Positions 27,446 to 37,117 of a stretch of 64,000 nucleotides of DNA are shown here, piece by piece (the first letter of the stretch is position 1; each line of letters opens with the position of its first letter). The stretch spans positions 1,882,584 through 1,946,583 of the forward strand of contig CP133159.1 of assembly GCA_030913385.1 (NCBI GenBank), in the 5' to 3' direction. A program made the position numbers and the translations under genes. The notes under the pieces are model-generated. The model ran no database searches. It saw only the letters and a list, made by a program, of their open reading frames with translations, and had not been told where the DNA came from. This DNA is from Cytophagaceae bacterium ABcell3 (GTDB lineage Bacteria > Bacteroidota > Bacteroidia > Cytophagales > Cytophagaceae).

Positions 27446-28773
27446 CAGGGCTGACGCATTTAAAATACATCTAAAATTTCTTCCCTGAAAGCATCATTGA
27501 ATATTGCCTTATACCTTTTTTTGGGTTTTGTTTCCTTAGATTTATGTTTTTGTAACAAGATCAGGGACACTTTATTTAAGATGTGGAAGTTTTGTGCTGT
27601 ATATCCCTTTCTTCTTCTGGAACTATCTTCCCCAAAAACCACATCCAGGCTCCAGTGCAGCTTGTTTTCAATTGCCCAGTGGTTGCGTATTGTACCGTTA
27701 AGCCATTCAGCGGTCTTGTCATGGCTGCTTATATAATACCTCACCTGTTGCTCCTGCTTTCCTGTAAGCTTGTTATAGCGCTCTGACTCTAACCTTGCCA
27801 CTGACTTTATGCCGCACCATTGATGTGCTGCATCTATGAACCTCAGGTCATTTATCAGTTTGCAGGTGCGGCTCTCCAACCTGCCATGTCCCGTGTCTAT
27901 CTGTTTGTGCACATCTGCAATTACCTGTTTTTTAAAAGCCCTGTCTATTTGCTGGAATAGCTCTTTCTGGTTGTTCTTTACAGCAATTACATAATCACCG
28001 TTTTTCCGGATTATTTTTTCCGTAATATCTTTTTGGCAGCCCATGGCATCTATTGTCACTGTTGTGTTTTCAACAGTTATCATATCCAAAAGCTTGGGAA
28101 TGGCTGTGATCTCGTTGCTTTTGTCTGGCACGGCCAATTGACCGAGGGTAAGCTGGTTAGCGGTGGCATAAGCCGATACCATGTGCAATGCATTGGCGCC
28201 CTTTCTGTTGTCATACGATCCACGGATCCGCTTCCCGTCAATATTGATTGTCTCGTTTTCGACTGGTCTGAACATGGTTGATGCCCACTCTACAAAACAC
28301 TCGCCAAATTCATCCGGTACTATCTTTGCAAATACCCTTTCCAGGGTATCGTGCGAAGGGACACCGTTACGGTAAGGAAAAAATTTACGTAGCCATTCAA
28401 TTTTTTCTTTGCCGAATGTAACAATCTCATGCCAGTCCCCCGCATTGCTGACAACGGCACTTACGCACAGAAAAAGGATCTCCTGCAGCGGATATTTGAA
28501 ATTGCCTTTGATGGTTCTTCTTGGTTCTGACACAGTGCCAAATATACGAACAAATGAATCGGAAACTGAATTTTTTAATTGAGTTCTCTATATAGAAAAA
28601 AGTCAAGCAAAAAATGTTAAAACACTGATTATCAATTAAAAATTATTATATTTGTATCATCAGTGCCCCGTAAGGCACCCATATATTAAATAAACCCAAT
28701 AAAGGTTATGAGACTTGCGGAACGCCCTGTAAGGCAGTTCCTTACACCCTGAAACTTAAATGCGTCAGCCCTG
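27446..28773 (-). mobile_element. ISAs1-family insertion sequence, 1328 bp
   Basis: The 18-bp perfect terminal inverted repeats are CAGGGCTGACGCATTTAA (27446-27463) and its complement (28756-28773). The flanking target duplication ATATATAGTA is exact at 27436-27445 and 28774-28783. One transposase gene fills most of the element. The ~220 bases between the transposase start and the right end carry two short hairpins, GTGCC/GGCAC near 28661 and GGAAC/GTTCC near 28718. Perfect repeats indicate a recent insertion. Confidence 0.95.
27460..28533 (-). CDS. ISAs1-family transposase (DDE type)
   Basis: This 357-residue protein is full length for the family. It contains the N-terminal LQEILFLCVSAVVSNAGDW region, INIDGKRIRGS with the first Asp, VTIDAMGCQKDI with the second, and HWAIENKLHWSLDVVFGEDSS near the C-terminus with the Glu. 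It cuts and inserts the IS in which it lies. The start at 28533 is internal to the IS, and its stop falls a few bases inside the left inverted repeat. Confidence 0.95.
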   Translation of the reverse strand: MSEPRRTIKGNFKYPLQEILFLCVSAVVSNAGDWHEIVTFGKEKIEWLRKFFPYRNGVPSHDTLERVFAKIVPDEFGECFVEWASTMFRPVENETINIDGKRIRGSYDNRKGANALHMVSAYATANQLTLGQLAVPDKSNEITAIPKLLDMITVENTTVTIDAMGCQKDITEKIIRKNGDYVIAVKNNQKELFQQIDRAFKKQVIADVHKQIDTGHGRLESRTCKLINDLRFIDAAHQWCGIKSVARLESERYNKLTGKQEQQVRYYISSHDKTAEWLNGTIRNHWAIENKLHWSLDVVFGEDSSRRRKGYTAQNFHILNKVSLILLQKHKSKETKPKKRYKAIFNDAFREEILDVF

Positions 28774-29347
28774 ATATATAGTATGCCCGTTTTGTTTTTA
28801 TTTTTATCATATAAATAAGATACAGAGCAAGACACGGGGATATACTCTCCTGACTTGGTCCTGAACTCCCTTTCTATACTTTGACAACAATCTCCGTTTT
28901 CCAGCTTCGTGTTAATTCCTTTTAGTGCTTTGTTGCTCCCTTTCATAATAGTAGCAACAGACTTCCCGCTTAAGTCGCCTGTATTATAATGGAGGAGCTT
29001 GGTGACAGAAGAGTTGATCTCTATGATGTTGTGGTCGGTACTGGTAATAAGGAGTAGGTCTACGATACCGCTAAATACACTTTTAAGGTAATCTTTAGAA
29101 ACCGTAGTGTGCTTCAATTCGTCACCTAGCATATTAATGCCAGTTATCAAAGCATCATAATCATCCTTATTTTCTGAGATTGGTTTTTTTATGTCGTAAT
29201 TACCACTGGCAATCTGAATGATCAGTTCATTTATATCCTCAAGCCGTTGTTGTTTCACTGTAAATGTATTCTGCTTATTAGGGGGAATAATTGATATAAC
29301 GTTATGCAGATAACAAATTACGCAATATGGAGGGAAAAAAGAACAAA

Positions 29348-29380
29348 AAAAGGGAAGTATTTATTAGATACTTCCCTTTT
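29348..29380. terminator. Bidirectional intrinsic terminator
   Basis: AAAAGGGAAGTAT (29348-29360) and ATACTTCCCTTTT (29368-29380) form a 13-bp stem with A and T tracts on either side, so it can work in both directions. It separates the interrupted kinase gene from the suf operon end. Confidence 0.8.
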
Positions 29381-29384
29381 CAAA

Positions 29385-29545
29385 CTAAATTATGCTATAG
29401 ATTTTATCATGAGGAACAAAATGACAATATATCAACACTTTTAGGTCGCTGCGCTATGGGTTAAGACTCAAATGCGAGCAAAGCGACTGATTTGAAGTTA
29501 TTTGCTATTTGATAGAAAATTCTATTGCATATTTTATGTTAAATA
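29385..29545 (+). repeat. Repeat family B, copy 2
   Basis: This copy shares AAATTATGC-ATAG, ATCATGAGGA, AAAATGACAATA, GCAAAGCGACTGATTTGA and AGAAAATTCTATTGCATA with the copies at 21163 and 58010. It lies immediately before the end of the bacilliredoxin gene. Confidence 0.8.
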
Positions 29546-29962
29546 TTAACAAAACTCATTAAATACCGCTTCAAGGTGCTGTGCGATCATTTCTGCTGAA
29601 TTTCCTTCGATGTGATGTCTTTCAACAAAATGTACAACCTCTCCATCTTTAAATAATGCGATAGATGGTGACGACGGAGGAAATGGCGCTGTAAATTCTC
29701 TAGCTTTCTGTACAGCTTCTTTGTCTACACCAGCAAAAACAGTGGCAAGAACATCTGGTTTCTTAGCACTTTGTTCTACTGCTAGTTTTACACCTGGCCT
29801 AGCAGCACCAGCTGCACAGCCACATACAGAGTTTATTACTAAAAGCACAGTGCCCTTTTCATTATTTAAAAGATCCTCAACGTCTTCAGGACTTTTAAGG
29901 TCTTTAAAACCTGCAGATACCAGGTCCTGGCGCATTGGTGCTGTTAATTGTTCAGGATACAT
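29546..29962 (-). CDS. brxA: Bacilliredoxin BrxA/BrxB family (YphP/YqiW)
   Basis: This 138-residue thioredoxin-fold protein has the unusual CGC active site in [17 protein letters not shown] (near residue 54), the hallmark of bacilliredoxins that remove bacillithiol from proteins. [26 protein letters not shown] is the conserved C-terminal half. It is the last gene of the suf operon, 27 bases after the DUF59 gene. This links Fe-S assembly to thiol redox repair. The choice between BrxA and BrxB is not firm. Confidence 0.88.
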   Translation of the reverse strand: MYPEQLTAPMRQDLVSAGFKDLKSPEDVEDLLNNEKGTVLLVINSVCGCAAGAARPGVKLAVEQSAKKPDVLATVFAGVDKEAVQKAREFTAPFPPSSPSIALFKDGEVVHFVERHHIEGNSAEMIAQHLEAVFNEFC

Positions 29963-29989
29963 ATCTTATAGTGTTTAGATTATAAAAAA

Positions 29990-30325
29990 TTACATAAAAC
30001 CTAATTCAAGCTTAGCTACATCAGACATCATGTCTTGATGATAAGGAGGGTCAAAGGTCAACTCTACATTGACATCTTTTACGCCTTCTATTTTTTTGAT
30101 GCTGTTTTCTACCTCACTTGGTATTTCTCCCGCTGCCGGGCAGGAAGGAGAGGTCAGGGTCATTCTGACATAAACATTGTTGACAGGGTATATACTGATC
30201 TCGTATATCAGCCCTAGTTCATATACGTCCACTGGTATTTCAGGGTCATAGACTGTTTTGATAGCCTCTATTACTTTGGCTTTCAGATCTTCTTCCGTAT
30301 ATTTTGTTGTATTTTCTTCCGCCAT
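29990..30325 (-). CDS. DUF59/MIP18-family Fe-S assembly protein (SufT-like)
   Basis: This 111-residue protein has the family core DPEIPVDVYELGLIYEI and the conserved cysteine in TSPSCPAAGEIP. Such proteins help deliver Fe-S clusters to targets. It starts one base after the SufE stop and is part of the suf operon. Bacteroidota often carry this gene in the suf cluster under the name SUF system Fe-S assembly protein. Confidence 0.9.
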   Translation of the reverse strand: MAEENTTKYTEEDLKAKVIEAIKTVYDPEIPVDVYELGLIYEISIYPVNNVYVRMTLTSPSCPAAGEIPSEVENSIKKIEGVKDVNVELTFDPPYHQDMMSDVAKLELGFM

Positions 30326-30326
30326 A

Positions 30327-30764
30327 CTATTCTGATATTTTGGATTTATAAGCTAAGGCATGCAGTTTCATTTGTTTCACCATGGCCAATAGCCCATTAG
30401 AGCGGGTAGGGGACAGGTGCTGCTTCATGCCAATTTTGTCTAGAAAGCTTAAGTCTGTTTTAATAATCTCGTCAGGTGCATGGCCTGAAAGGGTTCTTAC
30501 TAAAAGATAGACCAAACCTTTAACGATCATCGCATCGCTGTCGGCTTTAAAGTATACTTTACCGTTTTCTGTATATGAATGTAGCCAAACCCTTGACTGA
30601 CATCCTTTTATTATATTTTCGTCCTTGCGGTGTTCTTCTGGAAAAGGTTCTAGTTTCCTACCCAGCTCTATAACATAGGTATACTTGTCGTCCCAATCAT
30701 CGAGAAAACTAAACTCTTCTACAATTTCATTTTCTATATCTGCTATGCTTGCTGTCTCGCTCAT
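30327..30764 (-). CDS. sufE: Cysteine desulfuration protein SufE
   Basis: This 145-residue protein contains the sulfur-accepting cysteine in IIKGCQSRVWL, near residue 53. SufE takes persulfide sulfur from SufS and hands it to the SufBCD scaffold. It lies 11 bases downstream of sufS and one base upstream of the DUF59 gene. Its length and motif match the family well. Confidence 0.94.
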   Translation of the reverse strand: MSETASIADIENEIVEEFSFLDDWDDKYTYVIELGRKLEPFPEEHRKDENIIKGCQSRVWLHSYTENGKVYFKADSDAMIVKGLVYLLVRTLSGHAPDEIIKTDLSFLDKIGMKQHLSPTRSNGLLAMVKQMKLHALAYKSKISE

Positions 30765-30775
30765 TTAATATTCTT

Positions 30776-32044
30776 CTATGATGCTAACATTTTTTGTACT
30801 TTAAGGATTCCTTTTACCAAGCGGTCTATTTCCTCCTTTGTATTGTAAAGTGCAAATGATGCACGTGCTGTACCACTAATGTTCAAACGCTGCATAAGCG
30901 GTTGCGTACAGTGGTGTCCAGTACGGATAGCTATCGCCTCCTGATCCAATATAATGCCAGTATCTTGATGGTGAATGCCTTCTAAGAGAAATGAAATAAC
31001 ACTCACCTTTTCCTTGGCTGTTCCCACAAAAGTCAGGCCTTTAATTTCCGAAAGCTTTTCGTTGGCATATTCCAACAATTGGTTTTCATATGCCCTGATG
31101 TTGCTCTTCCCAAGGCTGTTTACATACTCTAAGGCATGTTTGAATGCTATGACATCAGCAATGTTTGGCGTGCCTGCTTCAAATTTATATGGAAGAACAT
31201 TAAACGAGCAGCCTTCATAGCTTACCTCTTGTATCATCTCTCCACCACCTTGATAAGGAGGGATGTCTTCTAAAATAGCTTTTTTCCCGTATAATATCCC
31301 TGTTCCTGTGGGACCATAGACCTTGTGCGCTGAAAATGCGTAAAAGTCCGTATCGAGGTCTTGAACATCTATATCAAGATGGGAAGTTGCCTGTGCTCCA
31401 TCAATAAGAGTAGTTATGCCTTTTTCCTTTGCCAGACTGACTATCTCTTTAACTGGGTTGATCGTTCCTAAGGTATTGCTTACGTGTACTACAGCTACTA
31501 ACTTGGTACGCTCGTTAAGCAACTTTTTATATTCGCCCATCAATAGTTCACCCTCGTCATTGATAGGGATCACTTTGATTTTAGCACCTTTTTCAGCGGC
31601 AAGGATTTGCCATGGAACCATGTTTGAATGGTGCTCAATGGCCGAAACGATTATTTCGTCACCTTCTCCTATATATTTTCTTCCGAAGGTAGACGCTACC
31701 AGATTGATGCTTTCGGTAGTTCCTTTAGTGAAAATAACTTCTTCTGTAGAAGGAGCGTTGATAAATTCTTTCACCACCGCCCTTGTTGACTCAAATTCAG
31801 AAGTAGCTTTCTCTGCCAGTGTGTGGATGCCTCTATGTATATTGGCATTGTAACCGCTATAGTAGTTTACCAAAGCATCTGTAACAACCTTCGGTTTTTG
31901 TGTTGTAGCGGCATTATCGAAATAGACCAGTGGTTTCCCATTAATTTCCTGAGATAACACCGGGAAATCATTTCTGGCTTTCAGAATTTTGTCCAAGCTA
32001 TTTTCTGAAAGCGCTTGTGTGGGCTGCTCTGATCCTATAGACAT
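30776..32044 (-). CDS. sufS: Cysteine desulfurase SufS
   Basis: This 422-residue PLP enzyme has the PLP lysine in FSAHKVYGPTGTGILYG, a ring-stacking histidine region (SAIEHHSNMVPW) and the catalytic cysteine in RTGHHCTQPLMQRL, in the group II (SufS/CsdA) context. It releases sulfur from cysteine as persulfide, passed to SufE encoded next. The N-terminus has a short extra stretch (~15 residues) before the core. One base separates it from sufD. Confidence 0.96.
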   Translation of the reverse strand: MSIGSEQPTQALSENSLDKILKARNDFPVLSQEINGKPLVYFDNAATTQKPKVVTDALVNYYSGYNANIHRGIHTLAEKATSEFESTRAVVKEFINAPSTEEVIFTKGTTESINLVASTFGRKYIGEGDEIIVSAIEHHSNMVPWQILAAEKGAKIKVIPINDEGELLMGEYKKLLNERTKLVAVVHVSNTLGTINPVKEIVSLAKEKGITTLIDGAQATSHLDIDVQDLDTDFYAFSAHKVYGPTGTGILYGKKAILEDIPPYQGGGEMIQEVSYEGCSFNVLPYKFEAGTPNIADVIAFKHALEYVNSLGKSNIRAYENQLLEYANEKLSEIKGLTFVGTAKEKVSVISFLLEGIHHQDTGIILDQEAIAIRTGHHCTQPLMQRLNISGTARASFALYNTKEEIDRLVKGILKVQKMLAS

Positions 32045-32045
32045 A

Positions 32046-33347
32046 TTAACTTATTCTTTTGGTAATTAAATCTGTCAGAATGTGCTTTAACTGCACATTT
32101 CTGATATTATTGACAATGTCTTGTGCGAAAGCCAAAACAAGCAACTTCTTAGCAGTTTCTTCTTTTATCCCCCTAGATCTTAGGTAGAATAAAGGCTCTT
32201 CATCTAGCTGACCTATAGTTGCTCCGTGGGTACATTTAACATCGTCAGCAAAGATTTCCAACTGAGGTTTTGTATTCATTGTGGCATCTTTGCTCAATAA
32301 GATGCTTTTGTTTGATTGAAAAGCATTAGTTTTTTGAGCATCCAGCCTTACATAGATTTTGCCATTAAATACACCTGTAGATTTGTTGTCCAAAATACCT
32401 TTATAAAGCTCATTGCTATAGCAATTTGGAACGGCATGATCTACCAGTGTATGGTTGTCTGCATGGGCATTATCTTTTAATAGATACAGTCCATATAGCT
32501 CAGATTCGGAATGCTCTGCTTTCATAAGAATGTTCAGGTCATTCCTTATCATTGATCCGTTTAAGGTAATGGTGCTGGCATAAAACCTACTTTTTCCCAA
32601 TTGATGCGCAAAACATCTGTTTACCTGATAAGACTCTTCACGGTCATTTTGTATGGTATATAACTGAATGTTTGCGCTTTCTTTTAGGTAAGCCTCTGTT
32701 ACAATATTATTGAAGCTTTTATCCGATCCTATGGAATGAAAAGACTGTACAAAGCTTGCTTCTGCATTTTCTTCGCCAACAATAATGTTGTGCGGTTGAA
32801 CGAATGCATTTCCTTGCTTTGTGTCGGTAATATAGTACAGAACCACAGGACGAGAAACTACTTTATTTCTCTTGACCTTGATAAAAACGCCATTTTCCGA
32901 AAGGGCGTTGTTCAGCAAGGTAAATCCATCAGCCTGATCGCTTCCGGCCTGTGCGTAATATTTGTCAATTTCTTCAGAAGGCACCGTGTTGATGTCAGAA
33001 ACCTCAAGGGCGCTTTCTGAACCAGCTATGTCTGAAAGTTCTTCAGACAGCCTTCCATTGATAAAAACTAACCTAAAAGCTTCAGTATCTTTTATGAAGA
33101 AATCGGAAATTTCGCTTTCGGCTACTTTTGATGAAGGCTGAAAAGAAAAATTGTTTTTTAAAACCTTCCCGAAGTTCGTATACTTAAATTCCTCGTCTTT
33201 TACCTTAGGCAATCCTATTTCTCTGAAAGAAGCAAAAGCGTTTTCTCTTTTCTTTAACAGATTAGAAGGAATGCTTGGTTGCGCAACTGGTTGTGTTGCG
33301 CCATTTAATATATCTTGTAATTCTACAGTGTTCAATGTTGTGTCCAT
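32046..33347 (-). CDS. sufD: Fe-S assembly scaffold subunit SufD
   Basis: This 433-residue protein has the right-handed beta-helix core of SufB/SufD and the conserved C-terminal sequence DVKCTHGATIGQLDEEPLFY, with the invariant His of that motif. SufD pairs with SufB and SufC2 in the scaffold complex. The N-terminal ~100 residues are more variable, as usual. It lies between sufC (2 bases) and sufS (1 base). Confidence 0.94.
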   Translation of the reverse strand: MDTTLNTVELQDILNGATQPVAQPSIPSNLLKKRENAFASFREIGLPKVKDEEFKYTNFGKVLKNNFSFQPSSKVAESEISDFFIKDTEAFRLVFINGRLSEELSDIAGSESALEVSDINTVPSEEIDKYYAQAGSDQADGFTLLNNALSENGVFIKVKRNKVVSRPVVLYYITDTKQGNAFVQPHNIIVGEENAEASFVQSFHSIGSDKSFNNIVTEAYLKESANIQLYTIQNDREESYQVNRCFAHQLGKSRFYASTITLNGSMIRNDLNILMKAEHSESELYGLYLLKDNAHADNHTLVDHAVPNCYSNELYKGILDNKSTGVFNGKIYVRLDAQKTNAFQSNKSILLSKDATMNTKPQLEIFADDVKCTHGATIGQLDEEPLFYLRSRGIKEETAKKLLVLAFAQDIVNNIRNVQLKHILTDLITKRIS

Positions 33348-33349
33348 AC

Positions 33350-34129
33350 TTATGCTACAGAAGTACCCGTATTAGCTTCATTTTTAATCCAGTCATATCC
33401 TTTTTCCTCTAGTTCGAGGGCAAGTTCTTTGGTGCCGGATTTTACTATTCTTCCATTGTACAATACATGTACAAAATCAGGAATAATATAGTCAAGAAGT
33501 CTTTGGTAGTGGGTTACTACTATTACAGCATTGTCTTTGGACTTAAGCTTGTTTACGCCACCGGCAACGATTCTCAATGCGTCTATGTCAAGTCCGGAAT
33601 CTGTTTCGTCAAGTATAGCTAGCTTAGGTTCAAGCATAGCCATTTGGAAGATCTCATTTCTTTTCTTCTCACCACCAGAAAAACCTTCGTTTAGTGACCT
33701 TTTAAGTAGGGAAGGGTCTATGTCGACAAGTTTGGTCTTTTCTTTCATCATGTTAAGAAAGCCAACAGCATCCAAGGCTTCTTCCCCACGGTATTCCCTT
33801 ATTTCATTTACAGCACTTTTTAGAAAGTTTGTTGTGCTTACCCCTGGGATTTCTACAGGGTATTGGAATGCAAGAAAAACGCCTTCGCCAGCTCTCTCTT
33901 CTGGAGCTAAGTCTAAAAGGTCTTTTCCGTTAAAGTCCACAGATCCACCGGTCACTTCATAGTCTTCACGTCCTGCAAGAACAGAAGCTAGTGTACTCTT
34001 GCCTGATCCGTTAGGTCCCATGATAGCGTGCACTTCTCCGGGTTTAACTTCTAGGTTGATACCTTTCAGTATATCTTTATCTTCAATTTTGGCTTTAAGG
34101 TCTTTAATAGTCAGCATATTCTGTATCAC
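33350..34129 (-). CDS. sufC: Fe-S assembly ATPase SufC
   Basis: This 259-residue ABC-type ATPase has Walker A GPNGSGKST, signature GFSGGEKKRNEI, Walker B LAILDETDSGLD and H-loop VTHYQRLLDY. The LDETDSGLD form is diagnostic of SufC. It powers SufBCD rearrangement during cluster assembly. It is a soluble protein and not a transporter. A slightly later start (MLTIKDLKAKI) is possible. Confidence 0.96.
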   Translation of the reverse strand: MIQNMLTIKDLKAKIEDKDILKGINLEVKPGEVHAIMGPNGSGKSTLASVLAGREDYEVTGGSVDFNGKDLLDLAPEERAGEGVFLAFQYPVEIPGVSTTNFLKSAVNEIREYRGEEALDAVGFLNMMKEKTKLVDIDPSLLKRSLNEGFSGGEKKRNEIFQMAMLEPKLAILDETDSGLDIDALRIVAGGVNKLKSKDNAVIVVTHYQRLLDYIIPDFVHVLYNGRIVKSGTKELALELEEKGYDWIKNEANTGTSVA

Positions 34130-34146
34130 TTAAAAAAACAAAAACT

Positions 34147-35592
34147 TTATCCTACACTTCCTTCCAAACTAATGGCCAGAAGTTTTTGAGCTTCTACAGC
34201 AAACTCCATTGGCAACTGCTGCAGGACTTCTTTACAATATCCGTTAACAATGAGCGCAACCGCTGTTTCGGTTTTAATGCCTCTTTGGTTACAGTAGAAG
34301 ATTTGGTCTTCACCTATTTTCGAGGTAGAAGCTTCATGTTCAATTTGGGCAGTGTTATTTTTAACCTCTAGGTAAGGGAAAGTATGGGCACCACACCTGT
34401 CTCCCATAAGTAGCGAGTCACATTGGGAGAAGTTTCTGGCATTATCTGCCCTTTTCATTACTTCTACCAAACCCCGGTAGCTGTTATGGGATTTTCCAGC
34501 AGAAATACCTTTTGACACAATTCGGCTTTTTGTGTTTTTACCAATGTGTATCATTTTAGTACCGGTGTCTGCCTGTTGCATGTTGTTGGTAACGGCTACA
34601 GAGTAAAACTCTCCTATAGAGTTGTCTCCTTTAAGCACCACACTAGGGTATTTCCACGTAATGGCTGAACCCGTTTCTACCTGAGTCCATGAAATTTTGG
34701 AATTTACACCTGCGCAAATACCCCTTTTTGTAACAAAATTGTAAATACCACCATGCCCATTTTTGTCGCCAGGGTACCAGTTTTGTACTGTAGAGTATTT
34801 GATTTCTGCATTGTCAAAAGCTACCAGCTCTACCACTGCTGCATGCAATTGATTTTCGTCACGCATAGGGGCGGTACAACCTTCAAGGTAGCTCACATAG
34901 CTGTCATCTTCAGCTATAATCAATGTTCTTTCAAACTGCCCAGTGTTTGCCGCATTTATCCTAAAATACGTTGATAGTTCCATTGGGCAACGTACCCCTT
35001 TAGGGATATAAACAAAAGAGCCGTCTGAAAATACTGCGGAGTTAAGTGCCGCATAATAATTGTCTGTAGTCGGTACAACAGAGCCGATATATTTCTTTAC
35101 AAGATCAGGATGTTCCTGTAGTGCTTCGCTAATTGAGCAGAAAATAATACCTTTTTCAGCTAGTTTTTCCTTATAGGTAGTAACAACAGACACACTGTCC
35201 ATTACTGCATCTACCGCTACACCCGAAAGACGCATTTGCTCCTCCAGCGAGATTCCCAACTTGTTGAAGGTTTCCCTTAATTCAGGGTCTACCTCGTCCA
35301 TGCTTTTTAGCTTTGGCTTTTGCTTGGGCGCTGAATAATATATGATGTCTTGAAAATCAATCTTAGGGTAATTTACATTCGGCCATTTTGGCTCCTTCAT
35401 GGTAAGCCAATGCCTGTAGGCTTTCAATCGCCACTCTAACATCCATTCAGGTTCGTTTTTTTTAGCAGAAATAAACTTAACTATTTCTTCATTTAAACCT
35501 TTTGGAGCGTTCTCGCTTTCTATTTTGGTTGTGAAACCATATTTATAATCTGAAGAGGTTATTTCTTCAAGGATTTTATTTTCTTCGCTCAT
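34147..35592 (-). CDS. sufB: Fe-S assembly scaffold subunit SufB
   Basis: This 481-residue protein has typical SufB sequence: [39 protein letters not shown] and [15 protein letters not shown]. The C-terminal region [14 protein letters not shown] holds residues used in cluster formation. It is the first gene of sufB-C-D-S-E-DUF59-brxA, all on the minus strand with 1-27 base spacing. A -7 box and a PerR/Fur-like palindrome lie directly upstream. Confidence 0.97.
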   Translation of the reverse strand: MSEENKILEEITSSDYKYGFTTKIESENAPKGLNEEIVKFISAKKNEPEWMLEWRLKAYRHWLTMKEPKWPNVNYPKIDFQDIIYYSAPKQKPKLKSMDEVDPELRETFNKLGISLEEQMRLSGVAVDAVMDSVSVVTTYKEKLAEKGIIFCSISEALQEHPDLVKKYIGSVVPTTDNYYAALNSAVFSDGSFVYIPKGVRCPMELSTYFRINAANTGQFERTLIIAEDDSYVSYLEGCTAPMRDENQLHAAVVELVAFDNAEIKYSTVQNWYPGDKNGHGGIYNFVTKRGICAGVNSKISWTQVETGSAITWKYPSVVLKGDNSIGEFYSVAVTNNMQQADTGTKMIHIGKNTKSRIVSKGISAGKSHNSYRGLVEVMKRADNARNFSQCDSLLMGDRCGAHTFPYLEVKNNTAQIEHEASTSKIGEDQIFYCNQRGIKTETAVALIVNGYCKEVLQQLPMEFAVEAQKLLAISLEGSVG

Positions 35593-35603
35593 AAGCGCTT
35601 TAT

Positions 35604-35634
35604 TTAGAATGATTCTAATTAAAGTACAAAATTA
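35604..35634 (-). promoter_or_regulatory. suf promoter -7 box with 7-1-7 palindromic operator
   Basis: On the minus strand TAATTTTG (35634-35627) fits TANNTTTG. About 8 bases further comes the perfect palindrome TTAGAATCATTCTAA (35618-35604). Its 7-1-7 layout with TTA..AT-N-AT..TAA arms resembles PerR/Fur-family boxes. Sitting at the expected transcription start, it would block RNA polymerase when bound. The regulator's identity is inference. Confidence 0.6.
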
Positions 35635-35665
35635 CTATAATTATAATTCCGATAAAAATTATTAA

Positions 35666-37105
35666 CTAATAAATTTTACCAGCTGCCCATGCGAGGGTAG
35701 TCCTTGCAATAGCGTAGTTGGATATAAGTTCTTGAAGCCTAACTTGTGCGGTAATTAAGTTGATTTCTCGGGTGTTGATTAAAAAGACAGAACTTTCGCC
35801 CGCTTCAAACCTTCTTTGTTCGCCATCCCTTAATCGTTGCATATTATTGACCATCTCTTGCTGGGTAGTAATTAAGTTTTCGTAAACCTGCAGGTCGTTA
35901 TAAGCGATTTTGATGGTATTTAATATTTCACGGTTATTTTGTTGTAACGACAAAGTAGTTTGCTGTTGCTCAATTTTGGTCAACTGCAATTGGCCTCTTT
36001 CTTGACGCAAGAATATAGGGAAAAATAAAGATACACCATACCTGTAGTTGTTGGTTAAAAAGCCATTTCCGAAGTTTTGCTCTGTCAACTCTTGTGGCCT
36101 CGTCAGTAATTGGTAGGTTAGGTTAACCCTTGGTTTTAGCCTGTCTGCTCGGAATTGCCTCTCTACGTCTAGTTGTTGAAGCCTTAGGTCTAGTGTTCTT
36201 ATAATAGGGTGTGCTTCTGATGCCACCATTCTTAGCTGTTCCAGTGAGTCTGGGGTAATTGTCACAAACTCACTCCCTTGCATGTCTGGAATGACATTTT
36301 CGGATAACTCTAAAGGTACTTCTCCTTCATCCCATAGGAAATTTGATAGGGACAAAGTGACATTTCTGAACTGAACTTCAGCCTCTCTGCGCAACTGGTG
36401 TCTGGTTTGCACTTCAATGTTGGCTTCGACAGAGTCGATAGCCGCCAAATCTCCTTGAATCACCTGCTCTCTGATAGCATTAGCTCTAAAAGACGCTAAT
36501 TCGAATCCTTGGTCGTGTAGCAAAAAGCGGTTGTAGAAGTATGCCCAGTTCCAATACTCCCTTGCGGCATCTAATAAGAGTCTGTTTATTTGGATTACCT
36601 GCTCCGCTTCTGCAAGATCGGGAAGCAAGCGCGCTTGACGAATAGCAGAACGTCTCTGGTCTATGATTAATCCTTGGCCAAGTGGTACGGTTATGCCGGC
36701 ATATCCTAAACCTTGCGAAGGTGTAACTACCTGTTGGTTTACATTATCTCCAAGGTTTCTTTCATACCCGACATGAAAATCGGCACCAAACCATGTTGGA
36801 ATATACAATGTATTGTCCCAAAGGTTATAGTACCGTTTCCCGTCTAGTTCTTTTCGTGATAAATAAGAGTTTATGGTAGGATCAAGCAAGCCTCTTGCAA
36901 TACGTAAATCTTGCTGCGCCCTTTCAGAGAGTAACTGTGCTTGTCGGGCTACAGGGTGATGGTGTATGATCAGTTGAAAATACTGCTCAAATGTCAACGT
37001 GGTCAAAGTATCACCCTGCGCCTTTGCTTTGCCTGAGGCTGCGAGCAGTAGCACAGCAACTACAGTTATATATATAAAACGGTACTCTCTAAAGTTAAAG
37101 ATCAT
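35666..37105 (-). CDS. TolC-family outer-membrane efflux protein
   Basis: This 479-residue protein has an N-terminal signal segment (YITVVAVLLLAASGKAKAQ) and two long helical repeats of the outer membrane efflux family (residues ~35-240 and ~270-475), separated by beta segments such as YRYGVSLFFPIF. It would form the trimeric channel for the ABC-HlyD system encoded immediately upstream in the same operon, 12 bases away. The cargo is unknown. Confidence 0.9.
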   Translation of the reverse strand: MIFNFREYRFIYITVVAVLLLAASGKAKAQGDTLTTLTFEQYFQLIIHHHPVARQAQLLSERAQQDLRIARGLLDPTINSYLSRKELDGKRYYNLWDNTLYIPTWFGADFHVGYERNLGDNVNQQVVTPSQGLGYAGITVPLGQGLIIDQRRSAIRQARLLPDLAEAEQVIQINRLLLDAAREYWNWAYFYNRFLLHDQGFELASFRANAIREQVIQGDLAAIDSVEANIEVQTRHQLRREAEVQFRNVTLSLSNFLWDEGEVPLELSENVIPDMQGSEFVTITPDSLEQLRMVASEAHPIIRTLDLRLQQLDVERQFRADRLKPRVNLTYQLLTRPQELTEQNFGNGFLTNNYRYGVSLFFPIFLRQERGQLQLTKIEQQQTTLSLQQNNREILNTIKIAYNDLQVYENLITTQQEMVNNMQRLRDGEQRRFEAGESSVFLINTREINLITAQVRLQELISNYAIARTTLAWAAGKIY

Positions 37106-37117
37106 TTTTATGAGTCT

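Larger units (their letters stand above)
26709..29258 (-). pseudogene. PAS-domain histidine kinase interrupted by an ISAs1-family element
   Basis: The N-terminal part (29258 down to 28784) holds a HAMP-like segment (residues ~10-50) and a PAS domain. The C-terminal part (27435 down to 26709) holds the end of PAS, HisKA (FVYKVSHDLKGPLSS), and HATPase (NLVDNAVKY, KDNGIGI, GSGLGLYMAKS). Removing 27446-28773 and one copy of the 10-bp duplication joins GILYI to AKDISPLKR in frame and gives a 403-residue kinase with a standard PAS end. Two residual open frames remain: 28686-29258 and 26709-27470. Confidence 0.93.
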
